Below, piece after piece: positions 43,773 through 52,880 of a DNA stretch of 64,000 nucleotides. Every line of letters starts with the position of its first letter. Within the stretch, counting starts at the first letter, position 1. This DNA comes from Bifidobacterium [indicum] DSM 20214 = LMG 11587 (lineage in GTDB: Bacteria > Actinomycetota > Actinomycetes > Actinomycetales > Bifidobacteriaceae): contig NZ_CP006018.1 in assembly GCF_000706765.1 (NCBI RefSeq), positions 1,116,001 to 1,180,000 on the forward strand, read 5' to 3'. The translations under genes were made by a program, and so were the position numbers. The notes below the pieces were generated by a model. The model was given only the letters and a program-made list of their open reading frames with translations. It had not been told where the DNA came from and made no database searches.

Positions 43773-46241
43773 ATGACCGACGTTCCCAACCAAGACCGGA
43801 AGACAATCCGGAATGATCGACCCTCTTCCACACACAGCCCCGTCGTGGTGGATACCCCTCCACAGCGGGTCCATGATGCCGGGGATCTGCTTCGTGCCCT
43901 GGTATCACTTATTCTGGGGCTGCTGGTCACCCTGGCCGCCGTCTATTTGAGGGGGACGGCCGCGGGTGTCGAGTCGGACATGCGCCAGGCCGGTCACGCC
44001 ATGGACTGGCTCATGGATGTACCCACCAACTTCCTCCAGCAGATCGTGACCGTAACCGTGGTCCTTGCGGTTCTGATCCACCTATTGGTCAACCGGGAGT
44101 GGCTCCAGTCCATTACCGCACCCCTGGCCATGTTCGTTGGGTACAGCCTGGTCCTGATCATCTCCAACCTGATTGTCTCCACCCGCAATACGACTCTGAT
44201 TGCATCCTTCAATCCCCAGAACGCCTTCGGCTCAACGGTTCTTCTGCCCGACATATATGCCGGCTTGGCGGCCTTTCTGAGCGCCGCCGGGCCCCGCCGC
44301 CTCCGAAGCACGGTCAAGTGGGGCTGGAACGCCCTCTATGCAGTGGCCGTCATCATGATCATCATTTCCTCGAATTCGGTCAGCGGGGTCCTCGTCTCCC
44401 TGCTCCTGGGCAGGATAGCCGGCATGGTCATCCGCTACATCGTCGGGACCCAGAACAAGGGTGCCTGGGGGGAGGCCGTGGCACAGGCCGTCGCCTCCAT
44501 CGGCATCGACCTGACCGAACTGACCCGTGTGGATGCCACGCTGGACAAGGACGGACAGCCCATCCCCTGCCTGAATGACGACCTGATCGAAGCCTCACGC
44601 ATCTACCGGGCCAAGGACGCGAGCGGGACCAGGTACACCGTCTCGGTCATGGATGGACAGCTTCATACCGCAGGTTATCTGATGCAGCTGTGGCAGTGGA
44701 TCAAGCTCTCCGGGGTTTCCATGCGCCGTGACCGTTCCGCCATGGACTCCATGCAACACCATATGGCCATCCTCTTCGAACTGCGCGACCTTGACCTATC
44801 CGCCCTTCACCCTTACGGATTGACCGAAAGCGCCGAATCATCCATCCTGGTGTTTTATGACGATACCCACCTGACATCCATCGAGCCGGACCTCCTGGAT
44901 GCCGACCAGGCCCGTCAGCTCATGGACTTCCTGGCCAGGGCCAACAGCCGGGGGTATACCCATCGGCGCATCACCCCGAACACCCTGGCGACCGACAATG
45001 AGGGCCATGCCGTCATAGCGGGCTGGGAGAACAGCGACAGCGCCAGTTCCTCGGCCAACATCGCCCTGGACAGGGTCCAGCTCCTCAGCCTGATCGCTGC
45101 CTCACTGGGTGTCGAGGAAACAGTCAGGATTGCATTGGAGTCCTGGGGGAAGGACACCCTCATTGCCCTGATGCCCTTTATCCAGATGGTGGCAATCCCA
45201 TCCCAGACCCAGGCCCTGCCCGGATGGAACCGCCAGGTCATGTCGGACCTGCGCGCCCGCCTGCGATCCTTGGCCCCGCCGGAGTCGGTCGAAACCACGG
45301 ACCAGGTCACCCTATCCAGATTCAGCCTGCGCAGCTTCCTCGCCCTGGTCCTCCTGGTCATCGCGGTCGTCGTCATCTTCACCCAGTTCAATCTCCAGCA
45401 GGTCATCCAGGCCGTCAGGAACGCCAATCCCTGGATGGCGGGGCTCTCCTTCCTGCTGGGGTCCTTCTCCTGGGTGGGCGGCGCCATCACCCTCGGGGTC
45501 CTGGTCGACAAAAAGAAGCGGAATATCCCGGGGATATTCCTTTCCCAGGTGGCCTCCTCATTCACTTCGGTATCCATGCCCGCAGGTGTGGGCCCTGCCT
45601 TCGTCAACCTCCAGTACCTGCGCAAGAGCGGATACGGCAACACCATGGCGACGGCCATCATGAGCGCCGTGGTGGCGGTTCAGTTCGCCACCACTTTTGT
45701 CCTCCTGATCGTCATCGGTCTCTTCACCGGCAGGAACACCCTTTCAGGCATGATCCCCACCAACACCCTGGTCATCGTCATCGGGGTGGTGGCCATCGTG
45801 GCCGCCCTGGCCATGGCCATCCCCTATACCAGGCGGTTGATCATGGACAAGCTCATGCCAATCGTCGCCTCGTACGCCCGCCACCTGTTCGACATTCTGA
45901 CCCAGCCCCGTCAGCTCGCCCTGGCCGCCTCGGGGTCCGTCGTCCAGTCGGCGGCCCTGGGCATGAGCTTCTGGGCGGCATTGATGGCCTTCGGATGCAG
46001 GACCAACATCTTCGAGACCACCTTCGTCTTCCTCCTGGCCAACACCCTTGGTTCCGCGGTACCTACACCGGGTGGTCTGGGCGCCATCGAGGCGGTCCTC
46101 TTCTCGGCATTCCGCCTTGCGGGTGTGCCCTCAGGCGTGGCCATTTCGGCGACCCTGGTCTTCCGCGTCGCCAACTACTGGCTACGCATCCCCCTCGGTG
46201 CACTGGCCATGCGGTGGCTCGGTCGCCATAATCTGATCTGA
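43773..46241 (+). CDS. Flippase-like membrane protein with internal degenerate kinase domain
   Basis: 822-aa protein. Helices lie in 40-62, 92-108, 115-136, 155-172 and 185-220, then a soluble block (about 240-500) and a second membrane part (about 515-820) matching the lysylphosphatidylglycerol-synthase/TIGR00374 flippase type (WVGGAITLGVLVD, SMPAGVGPAFVNL, GGLGAIEAVLF). The soluble block is kinase-like: GYTHRRITPNTL stands where HxDLxxxN would be and GHAVIAGWEN where DFG would be, so both catalytic acids are missing. Lipid or polyprenol-linked substrate flipping is inferred. It follows purB by two bases but the pairing seems fortuitous. Confidence 0.83.
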   Translation: MTDVPNQDRKTIRNDRPSSTHSPVVVDTPPQRVHDAGDLLRALVSLILGLLVTLAAVYLRGTAAGVESDMRQAGHAMDWLMDVPTNFLQQIVTVTVVLAVLIHLLVNREWLQSITAPLAMFVGYSLVLIISNLIVSTRNTTLIASFNPQNAFGSTVLLPDIYAGLAAFLSAAGPRRLRSTVKWGWNALYAVAVIMIIISSNSVSGVLVSLLLGRIAGMVIRYIVGTQNKGAWGEAVAQAVASIGIDLTELTRVDATLDKDGQPIPCLNDDLIEASRIYRAKDASGTRYTVSVMDGQLHTAGYLMQLWQWIKLSGVSMRRDRSAMDSMQHHMAILFELRDLDLSALHPYGLTESAESSILVFYDDTHLTSIEPDLLDADQARQLMDFLARANSRGYTHRRITPNTLATDNEGHAVIAGWENSDSASSSANIALDRVQLLSLIAASLGVEETVRIALESWGKDTLIALMPFIQMVAIPSQTQALPGWNRQVMSDLRARLRSLAPPESVETTDQVTLSRFSLRSFLALVLLVIAVVVIFTQFNLQQVIQAVRNANPWMAGLSFLLGSFSWVGGAITLGVLVDKKKRNIPGIFLSQVASSFTSVSMPAGVGPAFVNLQYLRKSGYGNTMATAIMSAVVAVQFATTFVLLIVIGLFTGRNTLSGMIPTNTLVIVIGVVAIVAALAMAIPYTRRLIMDKLMPIVASYARHLFDILTQPRQLALAASGSVVQSAALGMSFWAALMAFGCRTNIFETTFVFLLANTLGSAVPTPGGLGAIEAVLFSAFRLAGVPSGVAISATLVFRVANYWLRIPLGALAMRWLGRHNLI

Positions 46242-46471
46242 TGTATAGGGTTTTCAACCTTATCCTGAGCCGGATTCGGACCTTTGGGCGTCGTTTTAGG
46301 GGTCTCTAGAGGTCCGAAAGATGGAATTTTAGGGCCAAATGAGGCAGAATTGGCGGGAAACCCCCGAAAAATGAGGTACTTGACTCTCACCTGCGCTAAT
46401 ATCAGTCATTGACCGTTGGGCTTTCCGTGAATACAGGAAAAAAGGGGAGCCCCCCGAAAGAAGGATGCTCT

Positions 46472-46756
46472 ATGGCATACAACAAATCTGATCTCGTTTC
46501 GAAGATCGCCCAGAAGTCGAACCTGACCAAGGCCCAGGCCGAGGCAGCCGTCAACGCCTTCCAGGACGTTTTCGTTGAGGCCATGAAGTCCGGCGAGGGC
46601 CTGAAGCTCACCGGTCTCTTCTCCGCCGAGCGCGTCAAGCGCGCCGCTCGCACCGGCCGCAACCCCCGCACGGGCGAGACCATCAAGATTCCGGCAAGCT
46701 ACGGCGTTCGTATTTCCGCCGGCTCCTTGCTGAAGAAGGCTGTCTCCGACAAGTGA
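46472..46756 (+). CDS. hup: DNA-binding protein HU
   Basis: 94-aa histone-like protein that bends and compacts DNA as a dimer. The sequence has the full HU fold, with the DNA-binding arm RTGRNPRTGETIKIPAS. The ATG at 46472 follows AAGGA; a longer frame upstream has no ribosome-binding site. The 230-base region before it holds a 9-bp inverted repeat (TTCGGACCT, 46275-46283, with AGGTCCGAA, 46310-46318) and no other gene. Confidence 0.97.
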   Translation: MAYNKSDLVSKIAQKSNLTKAQAEAAVNAFQDVFVEAMKSGEGLKLTGLFSAERVKRAARTGRNPRTGETIKIPASYGVRISAGSLLKKAVSDK

Positions 46757-46783
46757 TGTGCTGACAACCTCATAGGTTTTTCG

Positions 46784-46813
46784 ACGGGCCTGATCCACGG
46801 TGATCAGGCCCGT
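46784..46813. terminator. Bidirectional terminator between hup and pafA
   Basis: Perfect 12-bp arms (ACGGGCCTGATC with GATCAGGCCCGT) around CACGGT, followed on the plus strand by TCTGTAT and preceded by GTTTTTC. It serves the convergent hup and pafA genes. Confidence 0.82.
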
Positions 46814-46911
46814 TCTGTATGCCAGGGGCCTTCTGTCCACCAGTGGCCCTTTGCGGCATTCCTGCTTTTCACCTCGCGTTCAACCGGACGGAACGCCCCA
46901 AACAAGGAAAC

Positions 46912-48333
46912 CTAGACCGAGTCCTGCCTTGTCCGTTCGCGGTCCAACTCCTCGGACAAGGCCCTGTATGACTCGTCTGGGTCGCAGGCGAACGGATCCA
47001 TCAGGGTCACTTCGTGCCTGTGGGTGCCCTTGACGACCAGGTGGGTCCAATCGCAGGACCACGACAGGGCTGTCGCCTCCGCCTTGGATACGAAGTCGCC
47101 ACGTAGACGGGCACGGGTGGTCTGTGGCGGCCTTCTCACAGCCTCCCTTATCCGGTTCACGTCCACCAGGGTGTCCATCATCCCGTGGTCTACCAGCGCC
47201 CCGTAGGACCGACCGGCAGCTACGTCGTGGTAGTCCAAATCCAGCCGCCTGGCCTTGAAGATATCTGCATCACGAGCCGCTTCGGCATTGAGGAGTCTGA
47301 GCTTGGCAGCCCAATCAACCCAACTGGCCAAGGCCTCCCAGTGACCATCATCCAGGGCATCCAGGGCTGACCGCCACAGGCCAAGGGCCTCATCGGCCAT
47401 AGGAAGAACGGTGTCGGCCTGGTCGCCCAGCTCATCGACATAGGCCCGGCAACCCTCCCAGTACCTGCGTTGGATATCGAGGGCCGACATGACCCTGCCG
47501 CCCTCCATGTCCAGGGAGGCCCTTCCCGTCATGTCCCTGCTGGTGGCCCTCATGGCCTCACCCGGATTGGCCAGGGCACAGGCCCCGAAGCCATGGGGCC
47601 GTCCGGACAGCACCTCCTCTTCAATCAGACTCAGGACCAGGTGGGTGGTGGCCAGCTTGAGCCAGGTGACCGTCTGAGAACGGTTTGAATCCCCGAGAAT
47701 GACATGCAGGCGTCTGTACCGGTCAGGATCGGCATGGGGCTCATCGCGGGTGTTGACCATGGGGCGGGCTCGCGTTGTGGCGGAGGATACGGCCTCGTCC
47801 AGGAAATCCGCGCGCTGGCTAAGCTGATAGCCGGCCTCCCCCAATCGCCCGGCCCCTGCGAACAGCTGGCGGGTGACCAGGAAGGGCACCAACTGCTCCT
47901 TGACCACGTCCAGGGGAACCTGGCGACGGAGGAGATAGTTCTCATGGCAGCCGAAAGAATGCCCCTGGGCATCGACGTTGTTCTTGAACACATGCACCGT
48001 GACCCCTGGCCCCAACATGTCGGCGAGGACCGAACATGCCTCACGGGCCAGATCGGCCATGATCCGCTCCCCAGCCAAATCCTGCTCGAGGGCATCCATG
48101 GGGGTCAGTGCCTCGGCCGTGGCGTACTCGGGATGGGAGCCGACGTCCAGGTAGAGTCTGGCACCATTCGAAAGATAGATATTGGTCGACCTGTGCTGCT
48201 CCACCAGGCGGTGGAACATGGCCATGGCCACCTGCCCGGCACTACAGGCCCCATCTCCTCCGGTCAGACTGACCCCGTACTCGGTCTCGATGCCGAAGAT
48301 ACGACGGTGATCGATGCCGGGGGCCTGATGCAT
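46912..48333 (-). CDS. pafA: Pup-protein ligase PafA
   Basis: 473-aa glutamine-synthetase-like ligase that joins the C-terminal glutamate of Pup to lysines of target proteins with ATP. It begins HRRIFGIETEYGV, with the metal-binding GIETEYG, and VHVFKNNVDAQGHSFGCHENY is conserved with Dop. The ATG at 48333 lies 4 bases after the pup stop; the longer upstream frame overlaps pup and is not used. Last gene of the pupylation operon. Confidence 0.95.
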   Translation of the reverse strand: MHQAPGIDHRRIFGIETEYGVSLTGGDGACSAGQVAMAMFHRLVEQHRSTNIYLSNGARLYLDVGSHPEYATAEALTPMDALEQDLAGERIMADLAREACSVLADMLGPGVTVHVFKNNVDAQGHSFGCHENYLLRRQVPLDVVKEQLVPFLVTRQLFAGAGRLGEAGYQLSQRADFLDEAVSSATTRARPMVNTRDEPHADPDRYRRLHVILGDSNRSQTVTWLKLATTHLVLSLIEEEVLSGRPHGFGACALANPGEAMRATSRDMTGRASLDMEGGRVMSALDIQRRYWEGCRAYVDELGDQADTVLPMADEALGLWRSALDALDDGHWEALASWVDWAAKLRLLNAEAARDADIFKARRLDLDYHDVAAGRSYGALVDHGMMDTLVDVNRIREAVRRPPQTTRARLRGDFVSKAEATALSWSCDWTHLVVKGTHRHEVTLMDPFACDPDESYRALSEELDRERTRQDSV

Positions 48334-48337
48334 CAGT

Positions 48338-48535
48338 TCACTCCCCGCCCTTTTGCACGAACCCCTTGACGTACTCCTCGGCGTTGTCCTCCAGGGTGGA
48401 TTCGATGTCGTCAAGCACGGAATCCAGGGAGGAGTCCTGAGAACGGGCCGATGCACGACCGGACAGGGTTCCCTCTTCCATCCCCTCCTGACCCGACTGT
48501 GCCGAAGATGAACGCTGGCTGAACTCCTGTGGCAT
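48338..48535 (-). CDS. pup: Prokaryotic ubiquitin-like protein Pup
   Basis: 65-aa disordered protein that is attached to other proteins. The C-terminal half (SVLDDIESTLEDNAEEYVKG) is the conserved helix that docks on the ARC ATPase coiled coil, and the protein ends GGE, so it can be used by PafA without prior deamidation by Dop. The ATG at 48535 follows an AGGA site. The gap to pafA is 4 bases. Confidence 0.96.
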   Translation of the reverse strand: MPQEFSQRSSSAQSGQEGMEEGTLSGRASARSQDSSLDSVLDDIESTLEDNAEEYVKGFVQKGGE

Positions 48536-48614
48536 GATCCTGTCCTCCTGCTCCAGTGCCCGGACACATCCCGGCACAACCGCCGACCCTTATATCGCTT
48601 TCACTCGTCAGGGA

Positions 48615-49451
48615 CTAGTCGAATACCAGATAGGAACCCAGTTCCTTGTCGATGATTCCATTGGTGGCCACGACGTCGTTGCTGCCCTCCCAGCGGACGT
48701 GGCCGCCGTCCCAGCGCCAGAGGGTCCCCTTGGCCTCACGGACCACCACAGCGGCCGCTGACACGGCAGGGATGTCCCAGGAATGGAGGGCAGGCTCGAA
48801 GTAGGCGTCGTAGCTGCCGTCCGCAACCCTGCACAGATCCAGGGAAACCGGACCCACACGCTTGATATCGGCCGGTTTCCCGGCCATCCTGGAGACGATC
48901 TGAAGCACCTGCTCAGACTCATTGGGGAAGTATGACATACCGAAACTGACGACGGAACCCTTGAGGGTGTCCATGGTGGAGGGAATGATCTTCTCCCGCT
49001 TATCCCCGACGATGGTCCGGCGGATACGTATCGCGCCTTGGCCCTTGGCCGCCAGATAGGTCAGTCCCAGCACCGGGGCATGGACGATACCCAGGATGGG
49101 CGAGGCGTGGCCCGTCTCATCAACTGCGAAGAGGGAGACGGTGACGGTCCATTCGGCCATGTTCCTGACATAGTTGACCGGCCCATCGATATGCCCGATG
49201 CACCAGTAGCGACCACCCGGCCTGCGGTTACCGGCCTCCTCTTCCCAGAATCCGTCAAAGGGCTCCAGGTCGGCAATCCTGGTCCGGCAGTAGCGAATCA
49301 GCCGGGTATCGATACCGGATGAGAACTGGGTTCCCCGGTCGATGGCGGAAGTGCTGCGCGGATCGTGGGGGTTGATCTGGTCCTGGAGGGCATGACGACC
49401 TGCCTCGACCGCTATGGTTGCGACCTGCATGGCCAATTCACGCAATTCCAT
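48615..49451 (-). CDS. Divergent inositol-monophosphatase-like protein in the pupylation operon
   Basis: 278-aa member of the inositol monophosphatase/FIG superfamily. FWEEEAG supplies the first metal ligand pair, but the next motif, normally DPIDGTxNF, reads GHIDGPVNY here, so its first Asp is missing. The last metal motif SWDIPAVSAAAVVVREAKG is kept. Reduced or altered activity is therefore possible. The ATG at 49451 has a purine-rich AAAGAGAGAG upstream. It lies between dop and pup on the same strand with 78-80-base gaps, a place where 20S proteasome genes occur in mycobacteria-like operons. Substrate unknown. Confidence 0.82.
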   Translation of the reverse strand: MELRELAMQVATIAVEAGRHALQDQINPHDPRSTSAIDRGTQFSSGIDTRLIRYCRTRIADLEPFDGFWEEEAGNRRPGGRYWCIGHIDGPVNYVRNMAEWTVTVSLFAVDETGHASPILGIVHAPVLGLTYLAAKGQGAIRIRRTIVGDKREKIIPSTMDTLKGSVVSFGMSYFPNESEQVLQIVSRMAGKPADIKRVGPVSLDLCRVADGSYDAYFEPALHSWDIPAVSAAAVVVREAKGTLWRWDGGHVRWEGSNDVVATNGIIDKELGSYLVFD

Positions 49452-49529
49452 ATCTCTCTCTTTCGCAACGTAGCCCGGGGGAGAATCCGAATCAGATACG
49501 TCCTCGAGCATGACCCCGCTCCTCCAATA

Positions 49530-51125
49530 TCAGCAGTATAGGTCGCGACCCTCCCCCTTGAGGAGCCACCGGGCAATATCCCCAGAATGTTCCAATACCC
49601 CCGGGCAGTCGGCCTTGGTGTGACCCGACGGATCAGTTAAATCCACAATCAGCGGCCGACCCTCATCGTTTTCCGGATCTTCCAGAACCACCCGACTCCA
49701 GGACATGGAGCGGATGATATGCGGACAGTCATGCAGGATACGCGACCTGAACCAGGCTCTGGTACCGTCAGGACCCATGTCAGCCGCATCCTCGACAGCC
49801 GGCTGGGAGGTTACGGGCTGTATTCGCGACCCCAGTCTGGAGGGCAGGTCGTGACCGGGATCCAGCCGGGCCCACTCGATATCCAGGGCCGCCAGGCGGG
49901 GTTCGGACCAATCATGGATGGAGCGACGACGACGCAGGCTCTCAAGGAGCTGCCACTTCATGAGCCACTCCAGACGCCCCGCCTGGTCGGACATACCCAG
50001 CCGTTCGTCGGCATCAGCCCTGCGGACCCGGTCCAGGTCATCCAGAATCGCCTCCCACAACTTCATGAGCCGCCCTGTGACCTGACCAGGCCAGGCGGGT
50101 TTCCCCTCCCTGTCCTCACCGTAGAGAATGACCCCAACCCGGCAGATCGCCTGGAACAGGTCCTGCTGAATCTGCAGGGCGGTTTCCCGCCTGCCTGACT
50201 CCAGGACGAGCGGCGCATTGAGGCTGAGGTCACGCGAGACGGTCCTCAGAGACGACACGGGGTCGTCCAGAGCCAGTCGACCCAGGAGGGCATCCAGGTC
50301 GAATCCAGCGGCATCGGCATCTTCCAGGAGTCCCAGAAGCATGCTGGTTGTCCCCAGCTTGAGGACCTGGGGCAGATCCATCCGGTTCGCGTCCCCGGCG
50401 ATGACATGAAACCTGCGGGCGGAGGCGGTACTGTGTGATTCATCCCTGGTATTGATGATTGGGCGGTCGAAGGTGGTCTGCAGACCGACCCGTGTTTGGA
50501 GGTAATCGGCCCTTTGCCCAATCTGGAAGCCGGGTTCCCGACCATCGACCCCCAGGCCCACCCTGCCGGAGCCGGTGTATATCTGGCGGGTCACGAAGTG
50601 GATGGTCATCAGCGCAACCACCCGGCTGAAGGGGACGGATCGGTCCATCAGGTAGTTCTCATGGGTCCCCCAGCAGGCCCCCTTCCCATCCACGTTGTTT
50701 TTATAGAGCCGCACACCATGCGTGGCCCCCTCCCGACCGGCGCATCTTGCCGCTCTGGACATGAGAAGGTCTCCGGCCCGGTCATAGGCAAGGGCCTGGA
50801 AGGGATCGGTGGTCTCAGGAGAGGAGTACTCGGGATGGGCATGATCAACGTAGATGCGACCGCCATTGGGGGCCAGCACATTCATCAGGGCCGACTGGGG
50901 TGAATCCGTCAGCATACCGGGGCTGGCCATGGCCCTGGGCAGCCGTCCGGTACGGGCATCGTTGACAGGGTCCTCCCGGCCGTAATCCCAGTGAATGTGT
51001 GAGCGTTCAGGATCGGCTGCGGCCCTGACCACCGCCATGGAAAGGGATACGGGATTGGCCGGTGATCCATCCTCGGCGGCGATGGCGTATTCGGTTTCCG
51101 TGCCGACCACACGCTCCACCCTCAT
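49530..51125 (-). CDS. dop: Depupylase/deamidase Dop
   Basis: 531-aa homologue of PafA that removes Pup from substrates and, where Pup ends in Gln, deamidates it. It begins [19 protein letters not shown] with the GTETEY metal motif, followed by DHAHPEYSSPE and VRLYKNNVDGKGACWGTHENY (quoted in part: NNVDGKGACWGTHENY). The longer amino terminus relative to PafA marks it as Dop. Its ATG overlaps the stop of arc (ATGA). Because this Pup already ends in Glu, depupylation is its only expected role. Confidence 0.94.
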   Translation of the reverse strand: MRVERVVGTETEYAIAAEDGSPANPVSLSMAVVRAAADPERSHIHWDYGREDPVNDARTGRLPRAMASPGMLTDSPQSALMNVLAPNGGRIYVDHAHPEYSSPETTDPFQALAYDRAGDLLMSRAARCAGREGATHGVRLYKNNVDGKGACWGTHENYLMDRSVPFSRVVALMTIHFVTRQIYTGSGRVGLGVDGREPGFQIGQRADYLQTRVGLQTTFDRPIINTRDESHSTASARRFHVIAGDANRMDLPQVLKLGTTSMLLGLLEDADAAGFDLDALLGRLALDDPVSSLRTVSRDLSLNAPLVLESGRRETALQIQQDLFQAICRVGVILYGEDREGKPAWPGQVTGRLMKLWEAILDDLDRVRRADADERLGMSDQAGRLEWLMKWQLLESLRRRRSIHDWSEPRLAALDIEWARLDPGHDLPSRLGSRIQPVTSQPAVEDAADMGPDGTRAWFRSRILHDCPHIIRSMSWSRVVLEDPENDEGRPLIVDLTDPSGHTKADCPGVLEHSGDIARWLLKGEGRDLYC

Positions 51126-52762
51126 GATTCGGTATCCGTCCGGCCGATCAGACGGATGTCGGCCACCCGCCCCACGGACAGACCGGCCGTCCGAGCCCAC
51201 TGCTGCGGGTTCTGGTCACCCACGGAATCGAGCATATCCAGATACTCCTCCTGAACGGCCTGCAGGCATCGGTCGGCATCGAGGGTAACCTCCCGGTCCT
51301 GCCGGATGGAGTCCTTGACGGCCATGGTCTTCGCTCTGTCGACGATGTTGCGCAGGACCGCCCCCGAAATCAGCTGGCTCATGTAGAAGGGGTACCAGCG
51401 ACCGTCCTGGTCGAGCAGGTCACAGACCTTACGCCCCTGATCCTCGCGATAGATATCGCGCACCAGGACCTGGACCAGATCACCCACTCCCCCTTCAGGC
51501 TTCAAGGGAAGATCAGGCGTCACATATCGGGAAAGAATGGATGCCGCGGCATCCCTGTCCGGCCTGTCAATACGAACCTTCACATCCAGCCGACCCGGCC
51601 TCAGCACGGCGGGATCGATCATGTCGACCCTGTTGGAGGCCCCGATGACCATGACATTATCCAGGGCTTCAACCCCATCCAGTTCGGCCAGGAACTGGGG
51701 GACAATCGTCGTCTCCACGTCCGATGAGATGCCCGATCCCCTGGTACGCAGTAGGGAATCCATCTCGTCGATGAAAACGATGACGGGACCGCCCTGACCG
51801 GCCCGCTGACGGGCCCGTTCGAAAATCCGTCGCATGAGCCGTTCCGACTCCCCTACGAACTTGTTGAGCAGCTCCGGCCCCTTGACCGACAGGAAGACAC
51901 CCGGCGTGCCCGACCCCTTGGACAGACTGTTGGCCACGGCCTTGGCGATCATGGTCTTCCCATTGCCGGGAGGACCGTAAAGGAGAAGACCCTTGGGTGG
52001 GTTGAGGGAAAAGCGGCGGAAAAGATCCTTGTGAAGGAAGGGAAGCTGGACGGCATCGCGAATCCGGTCGATCTGTCTGTCCAGGCCACCGATGTCGGCG
52101 AAGGTGACATCCGGCACCTCCTCCAGGACCAGGTCGTCCTGCTCCTGCTCCGGGACCAACGACAGGGCCAGCTGCCCTGCGGGGTCGACCATGACCTGGT
52201 TCCCCACACTCAGGTCGGTATCCATGAGGACGCCTGAACGCCCGACCAGGCTTGAGGCGCCCGAAGCGTCCTTGACCTCCAGCCTGCCGGAGTCCATGAT
52301 TCGGCTGACCTGGCGCAGTGGTCCGGTGGTCGCCTGGTCGCGCACCTGGACCACCACCATGTTCTCATCAAGCAGCAGGGTCTGTCCGGGTCTGATTCTG
52401 TCAGCCTTCACCCCCGGTGCCAAGGCCAGGACCATACGCCGGGACCCGTAGAGCACCTCCAGGGAGGCATGCTGGACACCCATCTCATCGAACGAGACCG
52501 AATCCACTCCCAGCGCTAGGGCGAAGTTCAAGGGAGGCGACGCCATCTGGGCCAGCTGTGTCTTGGCCTTGGTCAGTTCCTTACCCGCCCGGTTCAGGGC
52601 CTGAGCCAGGGCGTGGTTACGCTCCCTGAGGGCATCCATGACCGCGGCCTGATTCCCCGGACCATCTCCCTCGGAAGCCGAGGGTGATGAACCGTCCTCC
52701 TTCAGGACGTCACCGGCAATCCCACTGTCCTGTCTGCTCACCGTATCCTCCTCGGCCCCCAT
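51122..52762 (-). CDS. arc: ARC/Mpa proteasomal-type AAA ATPase
   Basis: 546-aa ring ATPase that recognises and unfolds pupylated proteins. An N-terminal coiled coil (about 38-72) receives Pup, two OB folds follow (about 75-215), and the AAA domain has Walker [11 protein letters not shown] and Walker [13 protein letters not shown]. In proteasome-containing species the C-terminus ends in a GQYL-type tail that docks on the 20S core. Here it ends [10 protein letters not shown], with no such tail. This fits an organism without a 20S proteasome. First gene of the operon; 118 bases separate it from fmt upstream. Confidence 0.94.
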   Translation of the reverse strand: MGAEEDTVSRQDSGIAGDVLKEDGSSPSASEGDGPGNQAAVMDALRERNHALAQALNRAGKELTKAKTQLAQMASPPLNFALALGVDSVSFDEMGVQHASLEVLYGSRRMVLALAPGVKADRIRPGQTLLLDENMVVVQVRDQATTGPLRQVSRIMDSGRLEVKDASGASSLVGRSGVLMDTDLSVGNQVMVDPAGQLALSLVPEQEQDDLVLEEVPDVTFADIGGLDRQIDRIRDAVQLPFLHKDLFRRFSLNPPKGLLLYGPPGNGKTMIAKAVANSLSKGSGTPGVFLSVKGPELLNKFVGESERLMRRIFERARQRAGQGGPVIVFIDEMDSLLRTRGSGISSDVETTIVPQFLAELDGVEALDNVMVIGASNRVDMIDPAVLRPGRLDVKVRIDRPDRDAAASILSRYVTPDLPLKPEGGVGDLVQVLVRDIYREDQGRKVCDLLDQDGRWYPFYMSQLISGAVLRNIVDRAKTMAVKDSIRQDREVTLDADRCLQAVQEEYLDMLDSVGDQNPQQWARTAGLSVGRVADIRLIGRTDTES

Positions 52763-52880
52763 TGTGAATCCGACTGTGCTCTCCCAAGATGCTAGCCGGA
52801 CCAGAGACCCACTCGGACCTTTGGTTCCGCATACCGGTGCAGCAACCTCCCATCAGGGATTCATCCCCATCTGCAACCCG

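Noticed and set aside
46380-46402. TTGACT and TAATAT as the hup promoter.
   Set aside because: The spacer is only 11 bases, too short for a -35/-10 pair; TAATAT alone may be a -10.
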